Assembly (NCBI RefSeq): GCF_008386395.1
Contig: NZ_CP043761.1
Span: 1,364,001 to 1,428,000, forward strand
DNA length: 64,000 nucleotides
Source of the DNA: Paenibacillus sp. 37
GTDB taxonomy: Bacteria > Bacillota > Bacilli > Paenibacillales > Paenibacillaceae
Direction of reading: 5' to 3'
In this document: positions 56,797 to 64,000 of the stretch, one piece after another
How the letters are laid out: every line of letters starts with the position of its first letter
Position numbering within the stretch: the first letter of the stretch is position 1
Notes under the pieces: model-generated
The model's input: the letters and a program-made list of their open reading frames with translations, nothing else
Told to the model about the DNA's origin: nothing
Databases searched by the model: none
Translations under genes and position numbers: made by a program

Positions 56797-57768
56797 ATGA
56801 CAGACCGACTAATCCGATTAATGCGCATTATCACACTGGTGCAGGCCAAGCCGGGTATACTGGCACGTGAGCTCGCCCAGCGATGCGAGACGACGGAAAG
56901 GACGATATACCGCGACATGGAGGCCCTCAGTGCAATGCATATCCCGATCGCCAATATGGGACACGGACAAGGGTACATGTTTATCAGCCAATTTGCCATG
57001 TATCCGCTAAATTGGTCTGATGAAGAAGCCCAAGCTTTCATGCATCTTGCTGAAGTTATGGAGAATATTCGTCCTTTGCTAAAACCTGCTTTTGAGAGCG
57101 CTTATGAGAAAGTGGTTGCTGCGAGTCAGAAAAACAAAACAGAACGAGTGGAATGGTCGGAGCAAATTAGTGGATTGTTCAAAGCGGGATTGCCAGCATG
57201 GCAAAATGAAAACAACGATTCGCAGAATCAATCCCTGATTACCCTGCTTCAGTCTGGCATTTCACAGAACACCATTGAAGGGGAGTATCTGTCTCAAGGT
57301 AAAAAAGGGATCGTACGTATAGATCCTTACTGTCTTATCCCTCGTGAATACAGATTTGAGCTGTTAGGGTATTGTCACCTGTCGGAGAAACTTCGAATAT
57401 TTCAGGTGAGCCGGCTGCAAAGGATACGGATATTGCCACGCACGTTTCGCAAAGAGGATTATCTGATGCAATCGCACTTCCGCATTCCTTGGGCATACGA
57501 GGGAAGTGCGGAGTGGACTGCGTTCAAAATTCGATTTGCACCCCATGCTGTGGAGCGTGTGATGCAGGAGCAATTTTTTATGCGACCCATCCTAACCATT
57601 GAACCGGAAGGTAGCCTGTTATTTGAAGCCATATTAAGTGATGTTGACGAATTTCTTGTATGGATATCTAAATATGGACCTGATGCGGAAATTCTCGAAC
57701 CTGAGATTTGCCGCATCAAGATGAAAGAACGCCTAAACTATTGGCAACAAATGTACAATAAAAGTTGA
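56797..57768 (+). CDS. HTH-WYL transcriptional regulator
   Basis: A 323-residue YafY-type regulator: HTH_11 domain (about 5-58; AQRCETTERTIYRDMEAL), a linker, a WYL domain (about 165-235) and a C-terminal WCX extension (about 240-320). ATG 56797 has TGGAGGG 9 bases upstream. It has the same architecture as the gene at 36980-37930 but is clearly diverged from it. Convergent with the exonuclease gene; its target is not evident. Confidence 0.88.
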   Translation: MTDRLIRLMRIITLVQAKPGILARELAQRCETTERTIYRDMEALSAMHIPIANMGHGQGYMFISQFAMYPLNWSDEEAQAFMHLAEVMENIRPLLKPAFESAYEKVVAASQKNKTERVEWSEQISGLFKAGLPAWQNENNDSQNQSLITLLQSGISQNTIEGEYLSQGKKGIVRIDPYCLIPREYRFELLGYCHLSEKLRIFQVSRLQRIRILPRTFRKEDYLMQSHFRIPWAYEGSAEWTAFKIRFAPHAVERVMQEQFFMRPILTIEPEGSLLFEAILSDVDEFLVWISKYGPDAEILEPEICRIKMKERLNYWQQMYNKS

Positions 57769-57825
57769 GATTAGAATGCCACCTATCCTAAGGCAAAACA
57801 CGATTAAGTACTGTGCTGTGGACGG

Positions 57826-58497
57826 TTACTCTTTGGTTTTGAAAAGGCTTGCCAGATTGCCAAAAGGGGATTCTTTCTCTTCATCTTCTGTGGAGCTGGA
57901 ATAGACAACCTTGGATGTAATGCCCTCATCATCGGCTGCACAGTTGTTTTCGAGAGTGAATCGGTCAAATTGATGCATAAACACCTTGGCTGTATTAATG
58001 GCATCATCCAAAGCACGGTGCTGGGTACCATCAAATTCAATTCCGCAGATTTCAAGAGCCTGAGCGAGACCGAGTTGACGGAACTTGCCTTCTTTGCGAA
58101 CGGTACGGGACCATTGCTGCTGAAGATCGTTATGATTGGTGATCCAGGCCACATCAAGTTGATGGGTGCGACAATGAGAGATCAGTTTGCTGCGGTCATC
58201 GGGTCCCCAGGAACACATGTAATAGGGGTCACTTCCCATCCAGGCGATGAATTGATTCAGTGCTGCCGGAAAAAGGGGGGCTGCATCAATATCTTTCTGT
58301 GTGATACCTGTAAATTGAATTGTGTCAGTGGACAGAACAGACTTATTGGAAGGACGAACATACGTATGGAACGTATCCGTTACAACCAATCCATCCGCAC
58401 TTTCCGTAACTTTGACGGCACCGATATCAATAATTTCAGAAGAATAGCGAGTATTGCGGCTTACCGTGAATTCAAGATCATATATGATATATGGCAT
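57826..58497 (-). CDS. DEDDh 3'-5' exonuclease (KapD-like)
   Basis: A 223-residue exonuclease of the RNase T/DnaQ type. Exo I motif YDLEFT (Asp and Glu metal ligands at 7 and 9), Exo II in SWGPDDRSKL, and Exo III HRALDDA with the catalytic His. It resembles B. subtilis KapD, an RNA exonuclease-like protein from the sporulation field. An acidic tail of about 45 residues follows the domain. Single gene, convergent with the WYL regulator. Confidence 0.88.
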   Translation of the reverse strand: MPYIIYDLEFTVSRNTRYSSEIIDIGAVKVTESADGLVVTDTFHTYVRPSNKSVLSTDTIQFTGITQKDIDAAPLFPAALNQFIAWMGSDPYYMCSWGPDDRSKLISHCRTHQLDVAWITNHNDLQQQWSRTVRKEGKFRQLGLAQALEICGIEFDGTQHRALDDAINTAKVFMHQFDRFTLENNCAADDEGITSKVVYSSSTEDEEKESPFGNLASLFKTKE

Positions 58498-58665
58498 AGG
58501 ACAAGCTCCTTTATCGATTAATACCTGTGATAGATTTCTATTTCTCTATATTACAGGGAACGTGCTGCCATGTCAGCCATCGCCAGAGAATTCATTGTAG
58601 TCAGGATGAACGAACAGTCTGAGTGTTTAATGATCTTTCTGATGCATTTCCGGTTTTGGTAAGTC

Positions 58666-58694
58666 TTTACTTCGCAAAAAGTGGTCGTTATAAT
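58666..58694 (+). promoter_or_regulatory. Promoter of attenuator-like leader
   Basis: TTTACT (58666-58671), a 17-base spacer and a perfect TATAAT (58689-58694). Transcription would begin near 58701 and run through a terminator at 58773-58811 towards the FAD oxidoreductase gene. Confidence 0.7.
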
Positions 58695-58700
58695 GAGGAA

Positions 58701-58811
58701 AGTTAGGGACTTTCCTATATTTTGTTTGTATGTATGGCAACATAAAAGTAGAATTTTCCGTCTTATTATCAAAACTTCCTAACACCGTTTGAAGTGTTGG
58801 GGAGTTTTTTT
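58701..58811 (+). ncRNA. Short leader RNA or attenuator upstream of FAD oxidoreductase
   Basis: A transcript of about 110 bases from the promoter at 58666-58694 would end at a terminator: AACTTCCTAACAC (58773-58785) with GTGTTGGGGAGTT (58794-58806), two wobbles, then T-run to 58811. GTTAGG (58702-58707) can pair with CCTAAC of the terminator's left arm, an antiterminator-like alternative. GGAAAGT/ACTTTCC (58697-58715) is a 7-bp inverted repeat at the start site and could be an operator or a 5' hairpin. It may be a riboswitch-type leader or an independent small RNA. Confidence 0.5.
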
Positions 58812-58932
58812 ATTGTTTATAGCATACTCGTGTAGGAAAGGAGAAAAAGTTAGTCGGTTGTTGCTATAACATAGGAAAACTACTCACGAGTTAGTATTAT
58901 TGAATTTAAAGTACATATGGAGGTTTGTGTCT

Positions 58933-60879
58933 TTGATTAGTAGAAAATTGAAAATAACAGCAATTACAGCTAGTGTGTTTATTGTTTTAATGAGCGCTGC
59001 ATATGGTGCATTTTATATTTGGAACAAGAATTATAAATTTAATAATAATTATGTATGGCAGCCTTTGGAGGACGTGCAATCTACACTAAACCTGAAAGAT
59101 TCCTATAACGTTATTGTAGCTGGAACGGATCCGGAAGGTATTACTGCAGCCTTATCAGCTGCTCGTAATGGGATGCGTGTATTGCTGGTGGAAGCAAGAG
59201 ATCGCAACATGTTGGGAGGATTGTTGACCGAGGGAGGCCTTAATACGCTGGATCTAAATTATTCCCCTGAACAACCGCAGTTATTGAGTAGTTTGCGGCA
59301 GCCTGACTTTTTGAACAAAGGCATTTTCCAGGAATGGTTCGACCAGATCGAGGGAAGTTCATTTGATACCCATACAGCGGCTAACATATTCTATCGGATG
59401 GTTCGTTCTGAACCTAATATTGACCTGTTGATGAATGCGAAGGAATTAATTCCCCTTACTGAACAATCTACAGGAGATCACACGACAATAACGGGTATGA
59501 GCATTACTAAAGAAGATGGAACAACTGTTCAGATCTCAACCCGCTCCATCATTGATGCAACAGAAGATGCGGATATTGCAGCCGCTGCAGGAGTTCCATA
59601 TTCCATAGGTAGACAAGATATTGGAGACGGTAAATCCAAAATGGTCTCTACGCTTGTATTCAAGCTAAGCGGTGTTACTGATGAAGTATGGCAAAAGTTT
59701 AGGGAAAGAGAGGGAACCGGGGTTGATAAGATGAGTGCTTGGGGGTACGGTGATGCTAGAAAATATGAATCCTCCAATCCACAACATATTAAGATTCGAA
59801 GTCTGAATATCGGAAGACAAAATGATGATACAATCTTGATTAATACGATGCAGATCTTTGGGGTAGATCCGTTAGATCCGATATCTGTGAAAAAAGGTCT
59901 GGAAATCGGGCGTAAAGAAGCCCCACTAATTGTTGATTTTCTGAAGAAAAATTATGATGAATTTGCAGGGCTGCAATATGCTGGAACAGCAGACGAGCTT
60001 TACGTGAGGGAGTCACGTCATATCTATGGCGAGTACCGATTAACATTAGCTGATGTCATGGAAAATCGTGATCATTGGGATGCCATTGGATACGGCTCAT
60101 ACGATATTGATATTCAGAGCACGAGTGTTGGAAATCCCGGCACGATTATGTTGAGTCCGATTCAATATGGTGTACCCTTTCGCTCGCTTGTACCGCTAAA
60201 GGTTGATGGTTTACTCGTCGTTGGACGTGCAGCAAGTTTTGATACAATCCCACACGGTAGTGCAAGAGTTGTCCCACTGGGAATGGCAGAGGGAGAAGCA
60301 GCAGGAGCGGCGGTCAAGCTGGCATATATCCATAAGGAGTCCTTCCGCGAACTCTCAGCTTCTGAAGAGCGAGCATCTGAACTACGTAAGATGCTGGAGA
60401 ATCAGGGTATGGATCTGAAAGTTCATCGTTTCGAGCAGCCTGATTATATGGAACATAAGGATTACAAGGGATTGCTGGCTGCAGCGAGTATGTACATGAC
60501 TTCAGGCAATTATAATAACGATGGTTGGGAACTGGATAAAGGAATGAATCCAGAACGATTTTTAAGTAAATTGAAGAGAATGCAAGCGATGTTTCCAGAA
60601 GCCTACACAGGCAGTGCCGACCAAGCTCTAGCAAATATGGAGAATGCCGTAACCCTACCTTTAACGTTGGATCAGGCTGCGTATATGTTATGTCTGGCAA
60701 TGGGATCTTCAGAAACGGAAACTTCACTTGAACAGGCACTTGCTCAATTACAAACGCAAAACTTTATAAGTGCCGACACGCTTGCTGGCATTGCTGACAA
60801 GAACAATCTTACAAATGGGGATGCGTTTATGCTCATTCGTGATGTAGTGGAGTATTATTCTGGAGTTGTATTCGACTAA
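58933..60879 (+). CDS. Membrane-anchored FAD-dependent oxidoreductase
   Basis: A 648-residue protein with an N-terminal TM/signal anchor (about 8-30) followed by an FAD_oxidored-type domain: YNVIVAGTDPEGITAALSAA is the Rossmann dinucleotide loop with a GxDxEG variant, RDRNMLGGLLTEGGLN follows, ATEDADIAAAAGVPY and LLVVGRAASFDTIPHGSARV are later FAD contacts. Residues about 560-640 are a helical tail with SLH-like helix spacing. Proteins of this type are found near polysaccharide utilisation genes but have no defined substrate. TTG 58933 has GGAGG 9 bases upstream and places the start directly before the anchor. Confidence 0.85.
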   Translation: MISRKLKITAITASVFIVLMSAAYGAFYIWNKNYKFNNNYVWQPLEDVQSTLNLKDSYNVIVAGTDPEGITAALSAARNGMRVLLVEARDRNMLGGLLTEGGLNTLDLNYSPEQPQLLSSLRQPDFLNKGIFQEWFDQIEGSSFDTHTAANIFYRMVRSEPNIDLLMNAKELIPLTEQSTGDHTTITGMSITKEDGTTVQISTRSIIDATEDADIAAAAGVPYSIGRQDIGDGKSKMVSTLVFKLSGVTDEVWQKFREREGTGVDKMSAWGYGDARKYESSNPQHIKIRSLNIGRQNDDTILINTMQIFGVDPLDPISVKKGLEIGRKEAPLIVDFLKKNYDEFAGLQYAGTADELYVRESRHIYGEYRLTLADVMENRDHWDAIGYGSYDIDIQSTSVGNPGTIMLSPIQYGVPFRSLVPLKVDGLLVVGRAASFDTIPHGSARVVPLGMAEGEAAGAAVKLAYIHKESFRELSASEERASELRKMLENQGMDLKVHRFEQPDYMEHKDYKGLLAAASMYMTSGNYNNDGWELDKGMNPERFLSKLKRMQAMFPEAYTGSADQALANMENAVTLPLTLDQAAYMLCLAMGSSETETSLEQALAQLQTQNFISADTLAGIADKNNLTNGDAFMLIRDVVEYYSGVVFD

Positions 60880-60883
60880 TTGG

Positions 60884-60912
60884 TTGACAATTACTTGTAA
60901 ATGAACTAATGT
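60884..60912 (+). promoter_or_regulatory. Promoter of proS T-box transcript
   Basis: TTGACA (60884-60889), 17-base spacer, TAATGT (60907-60912). It starts 5 bases after the stop of the FAD oxidoreductase gene and lies about 40 bases upstream of the T-box leader. Confidence 0.7.
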
Positions 60913-60949
60913 GGTCAAAAATGATAACAGCGTTATAACGAGGACATGA

Positions 60950-61200
60950 TTGTGCAAGCCAGCTTCAACAGAGAGGGAACAGTGTGGTGCAAGGTTCCTG
61001 TAGCTGCTTCATAGATTCCTACCTCGCGAGCTGCGGAAGGAATGCCCATACAGGGTTGCAACCTCCGCCGGCAGGGCCCGTTATGCCCCGTAGGACTGCA
61101 TGTTACAGATCGCATAGGTTGCGAACGGATTAATTTGCAGTTAAATAAGGGTGGTACCACGACACATTCGTCCCTTGACGGATGTGTCTTTTTGCTGTTT
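60950..61200 (+). ncRNA. T-box leader of proS
   Basis: A tRNA-sensing leader. The AGAGAG K-turn segment of stem I lies near 60970; the T-box AGGGTGGTACCACG is at 61148-61161; the terminator GACACATTCG/CGGATGTGTC with T-run follows at 61161-61197. Proline triplets overlapping at 61045-61048 (CCCA) in the expected specifier region agree with tRNA-Pro. Uncharged tRNA-Pro would stabilise the antiterminator and allow proS expression. Confidence 0.93.
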
Positions 61201-61243
61201 ATGCGCCGTATTTGATAACAAAAAGGAAGATTAGGAGTGTGTT

Positions 61244-63031
61244 ATGATGCGTCAAAGTGAAATGCTTGTCCCAACATTACGTGAAGCGCCAGCGGAGGCA
61301 GATGCAGCGGGACATCGTTGGTTACTGCGTTCCGGTATGATTCGCCAACTGGCTGCGGGAATTTACAGTTATCTGCCCCTCGGACGGCGTATATTGTTAA
61401 ATGTTGAACGCATTGTTCGAGAAGAGATGGATCGTGCCGGGTGTCAGGAGGTGTTGCTGCCGATTATGCAGCCTGCGGAGTTGTGGGAAGAATCCGGAAG
61501 ATACACACAGTATGGTCCCGAATTGATGCGTCTGAAGGATCGTCATGCACGGGAATTTGCTCTTGGACCAACACATGAAGAAGTTGTAACTGCGTTAGCG
61601 CGGGATGAGGTGAACTCGTATCGTAAGCTGCCATTCACGCTGTACCAGATCGGAACCAAATTCCGGGATGAACGCCGTCCACGATTTGGATTGCTGCGCG
61701 GCCGTGAATTTATCATGAAAGATGCGTACTCTTTTGCTTCCGATTGGGAAGAACTTGATCGTACCTATCAGGCGATGAATACAGCTTACAGTCGCATTTT
61801 GGAACGTTGTGGTCTGGACTATATCCGGGTCGAGGCGGACGCAGGAACGATTGGCGGTCAAGGGGAAACACACGAGTTCATGGCTCTTGCTGATGTGGGT
61901 GAGGATACGATTGTCACCTGCAAACATTGCGGATATGCTGCGAATCTGGAGAAAGCTGACTATCAGACCTCAGGAGATAGTGGTGAACTAAAATGGAAAT
62001 CGGAAGTTCCTGATGTCTCTTCGAAAGCAGACTCCGCAGTTCAAACGGATGAGCAATCTGGGGTAGAAAGCGTAGTACGCATCTCTACACCAGGCGTTCG
62101 TACGATCGCAGAGTTAAGCGCCTTTGTGGGCGAAGCTGCTAATCATATGATCAAAACACTGCTTTATCTGGCAGACGGTCAGCTCGTTGTTGCCCTTGTA
62201 CGTGGAGATCATGAATTGAATGACATCGCATTGAAGCAGGTGTTGGGGGCAGAGGAACTGATCCTTGCAGACGATGCAACCATTGCGGCACATCCAAATC
62301 TGAAGGTAGGATTCCTGGGTCCGATTGGACTAAATCTGCCGATGGTGGTGGACGCTGACGTGGCAGTGATGAAGAGTGCAATTACAGGAGCCAATGAAGT
62401 GGATGTGCATGTTTCCGGTGTACGCCCAGGCATTGATTTTGCATTGGAGCGAGTAGAACGAATCCGCTTTGCTGCGGAAGGGGATGCTTGTCCAACATGT
62501 GGATCACCACTTGTGTTTACCAAAGGCATCGAGGTTGGCCATATTTTCAAGTTGGGGACGAAATATAGTGATGCCATGGGCGCTTCATTCCTGGATCGTA
62601 ATGGTCGCCAGTGTGCGCCCGTCATGGGGTGTTACGGCATTGGTGTATCCCGTCTGATGGCCGCTATAGCTGAGCAGTATGCAGGAGATGATGGCATAAA
62701 ATGGCCTGCCGCTGTTGCACCTTATGATGTGCATCTGATTACAGTAAGTTGGAAGGATGAGCAGCAGCGTCATCTCACCCTCGAACTGGAAAAACAATTG
62801 ATCGATGGCGGATTCACTGTATTGGTTGATGATCGGGATGAACGTCCAGGTGTGAAATTCAAGGATGCGGAGCTGATCGGATTGCCTGTGCAGATCGTTA
62901 TTGGCCGAGGAGCAGCAGAAGGACAGGTCGAACTGGGATCACATGCACTTGCAGCATCAGGTGAATCGAAACGAATCGGGTTGACTGCACAGGAAGCTGT
63001 GCTTTATGTGAAGGAACAGCTCACTTTCTAA
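61244..63031 (+). CDS. proS: Prolyl-tRNA synthetase (bacterial type with editing domain)
   Basis: A 595-residue class II synthetase. Motif 2 region FRDERRPRFGLLRGREFIMKD is visible (given here in part), motif 3 is GIGVSRLMAAIAEQ, the INS editing domain occupies about 225-400 (ISTPGVRTIAELSAFVG onward), and the anticodon-binding domain is C-terminal (about 490-590). Slightly longer than the usual 565-570 residues, mainly through extra Ser/Asp/Glu-rich sequence around residues 245-275 before the editing domain. Preceded by a T-box leader; AGGAG lies before the double ATG at 61244 and 61247. Confidence 0.97.
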   Translation: MMRQSEMLVPTLREAPAEADAAGHRWLLRSGMIRQLAAGIYSYLPLGRRILLNVERIVREEMDRAGCQEVLLPIMQPAELWEESGRYTQYGPELMRLKDRHAREFALGPTHEEVVTALARDEVNSYRKLPFTLYQIGTKFRDERRPRFGLLRGREFIMKDAYSFASDWEELDRTYQAMNTAYSRILERCGLDYIRVEADAGTIGGQGETHEFMALADVGEDTIVTCKHCGYAANLEKADYQTSGDSGELKWKSEVPDVSSKADSAVQTDEQSGVESVVRISTPGVRTIAELSAFVGEAANHMIKTLLYLADGQLVVALVRGDHELNDIALKQVLGAEELILADDATIAAHPNLKVGFLGPIGLNLPMVVDADVAVMKSAITGANEVDVHVSGVRPGIDFALERVERIRFAAEGDACPTCGSPLVFTKGIEVGHIFKLGTKYSDAMGASFLDRNGRQCAPVMGCYGIGVSRLMAAIAEQYAGDDGIKWPAAVAPYDVHLITVSWKDEQQRHLTLELEKQLIDGGFTVLVDDRDERPGVKFKDAELIGLPVQIVIGRGAAEGQVELGSHALAASGESKRIGLTAQEAVLYVKEQLTF

Positions 63032-63506
63032 ATTCAGGGGATTCGTTAATTATATGAGTTCATATAATAGTACCGAATATGATGCGGTAGCTGATTTTGA
63101 TTGCTGAAATTCCAATATGAGCATGAAAAAGAGGGCTATAGGCATGCAATTTGGTAGGATTTTATGAGTGATATCATACGAAATAACTATATTTGGACAT
63201 ATGTCTTCAGTATACAAGTGATTTTATGATTAAGGATTTGAAGATGATCATACGCAGGTGGATCTATGTGCAAGTATGCAATGTTGAGAAGATAGAGATG
63301 TCGAAATAAAAGTACAATAACCGCATGAACACGGTCATTCCGGAGAGTTTTTATATAGTTCGGTGTGGAAGGCACATGATGAAGTTGGTCCGTAAAGGCC
63401 TGGCTGGGGTTTATTTTTGCCTCAGATGATTGTCAGGATCAGCAGGATATGTCCACAGGAAATGTTCAATTATCTGATGTGGATTGATGTTAAAGAACGG
63501 AGATAC
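63032..63506. other. Intergenic region without recognised features
   Basis: About 475 AT-rich bases after proS. I see no credible gene, no clear terminator for proS and no repeat. The strong hairpin at 63507-63554 may end proS transcripts. Confidence 0.5.
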
Positions 63507-63554
63507 AAAAGGGTGTCCCCTTAACCAGTAATCTGGCTTTGGGGACACCCTTTT
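63507..63554. terminator. Bidirectional terminator
   Basis: Perfect 14-bp stem AAAAGGGTGTCCCC (63507-63520) / GGGGACACCCTTTT (63541-63554) between proS and the convergent LysM gene. Confidence 0.9.
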
Positions 63555-63631
63555 GGTTATGACAAGATTAATCCGTTATGTTGTTGCGCCTTATAAGTGA
63601 TCATGCCTATATGCACTTTGCTTTGCTGAGC

Positions 63632-64000
63632 TTAAGAAGCTGCAGGCAATTTCAATTGTTGACCTGGATAAATCCAGTGTGGATTTTTAATATTGTTCAG
63701 CTTTTGCAATGCCTGCCAAGTTGTGCCGTATTGTTTGGAGATGGAGTACAGGGAATCTCCGGATTTCACAACATGCAGTTTGGCTGGAGCTGGTTTACTT
63801 GGTGTTGGTTTAGAAGGTTTTTCCGGTTTAGGCGTTTCTGGTTTTGGCTTGGTTGGAACTGGTGTTTCTGTTGCCGGAGTTTCCGGCTCTACTGCAGGTT
63901 TTACCGCTTCACTGATCCGACCATCTGTTTTGATGTCTACAGCGCCAAGCTTCTGCATGTAATTAATCAATGCTTCGTCCAGCGCGCCATACATACCCGT
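63632..64000 (-). CDS. LysM-domain protein, C-terminal part
   Basis: The frame is open through the right edge of the window, so only the last 123 codons are seen and the visible ATG at 63994 is probably internal. From the N side: a helical segment ([20 protein letters not shown]), a Pro/Lys/Thr/Glu-rich linker of about 50 residues, and one complete LysM domain ([19 protein letters not shown] ... [10 protein letters not shown]) at the C-terminus. LysM binds GlcNAc in peptidoglycan. The catalytic or other N-terminal domain is outside the window. Confidence 0.85.
   Translation of the reverse strand, partial: TGMYGALDEALINYMQKLGAVDIKTDGRISEAVKPAVEPETPATETPVPTKPKPETPKPEKPSKPTPSKPAPAKLHVVKSGDSLYSISKQYGTTWQALQKLNNIKNPHWIYPGQQLKLPAAS

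Noticed and set aside
63632..64000. Prophage or phage lysin region at the right edge
   Set aside because: Only one LysM domain and a linker are visible; no other phage gene is near.

Overview
The window looks like chromosome of a Paenibacillus-type, plant-polysaccharide-degrading Firmicute. This rests on the gene content (free GH9 and GH48 cellulases with Fn3 and CBM3 modules, LplABC-type and AraNPQ-type sugar importers, AraC regulators with membrane sensor halves, an SLH protein, a T-box leader), on purine-rich ribosome binding sites with frequent TTG/GTG starts, and on moderate GC. The genus is an inference; there is no rRNA or tRNA in the window to confirm it.

Layout. 1-2.2 kb: end of a PAP2 phosphatase gene and a chemotaxis receptor. 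2.5-8.9 kb: a two-gene cellulase cassette (GH9 processive endoglucanase, GH48 cellobiohydrolase) whose proteins end in the same Fn3-Fn3-CBM3 tail. 9.4-19.9 kb: an SH3-NlpC/P60 wall hydrolase, an unusual ArsR-type regulator divergent from a GH51 arabinofuranosidase, an MBL hydrolase divergent from an Lrp-type regulator, a heterodimeric ABC exporter, and an SLH surface protein. 20.7-30.4 kb: an oligosaccharide importer (two permeases and a lipoprotein) followed by four proteins without visible export signals: GH29 fucosidase, CBM9-like protein, a duplicated transglutaminase-fold protein and a GH18 enzyme. I read this as uptake and cytoplasmic dismantling of a fucosylated, GlcNAc-containing glycan or glycopeptide. 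30.5-38 kb: a membrane-bound AraC sensor-regulator, a GH43 xylosidase divergent from a cupin-AraC regulator, and a small YdeI/DinB/WYL cluster.

38-47 kb is an arabinan locus: a paralogue of the ArsR-type regulator, a secreted GH43 arabinanase, an AraNPQ-like importer, a lipoprotein GH43 arabinanase and a cytoplasmic GH43 arabinofuranosidase. Secreted and cell-bound enzymes would make arabino-oligosaccharides, the importer would take them in, and the cytoplasmic GH43 together with the distant GH51 would release arabinose. Inside this locus lies an array of about 250-bp GC-rich repeats with period 294 bp that looks like a structured RNA element. 47-51 kb: EcsC-like protein, a prolyl-tRNA editing protein, an MFS transporter, and small repeats including one with terminal inverted repeats. 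51.1-53.7 kb: the preQ1 (queuosine precursor) genes queC-queD-queE and queF. 54-61 kb: AIM24 and coiled-coil membrane proteins, a 55-residue stalk-like protein, a protein resembling the tail of VWA proteins, a WYL regulator, a DEDDh exonuclease, an attenuator-like leader, and a membrane-anchored FAD oxidoreductase. 61-63 kb: T-box-controlled proS. The window ends inside a LysM gene.

The strongest candidates for something undescribed are the intracellular GH29/CBM9/transglutaminase/GH18 module, the pair of ArsR regulators fused to an unrecognised roughly 200-residue domain next to arabinan enzymes, and the structured tandem repeat. All similarity statements come from reading motifs; no database search was possible.
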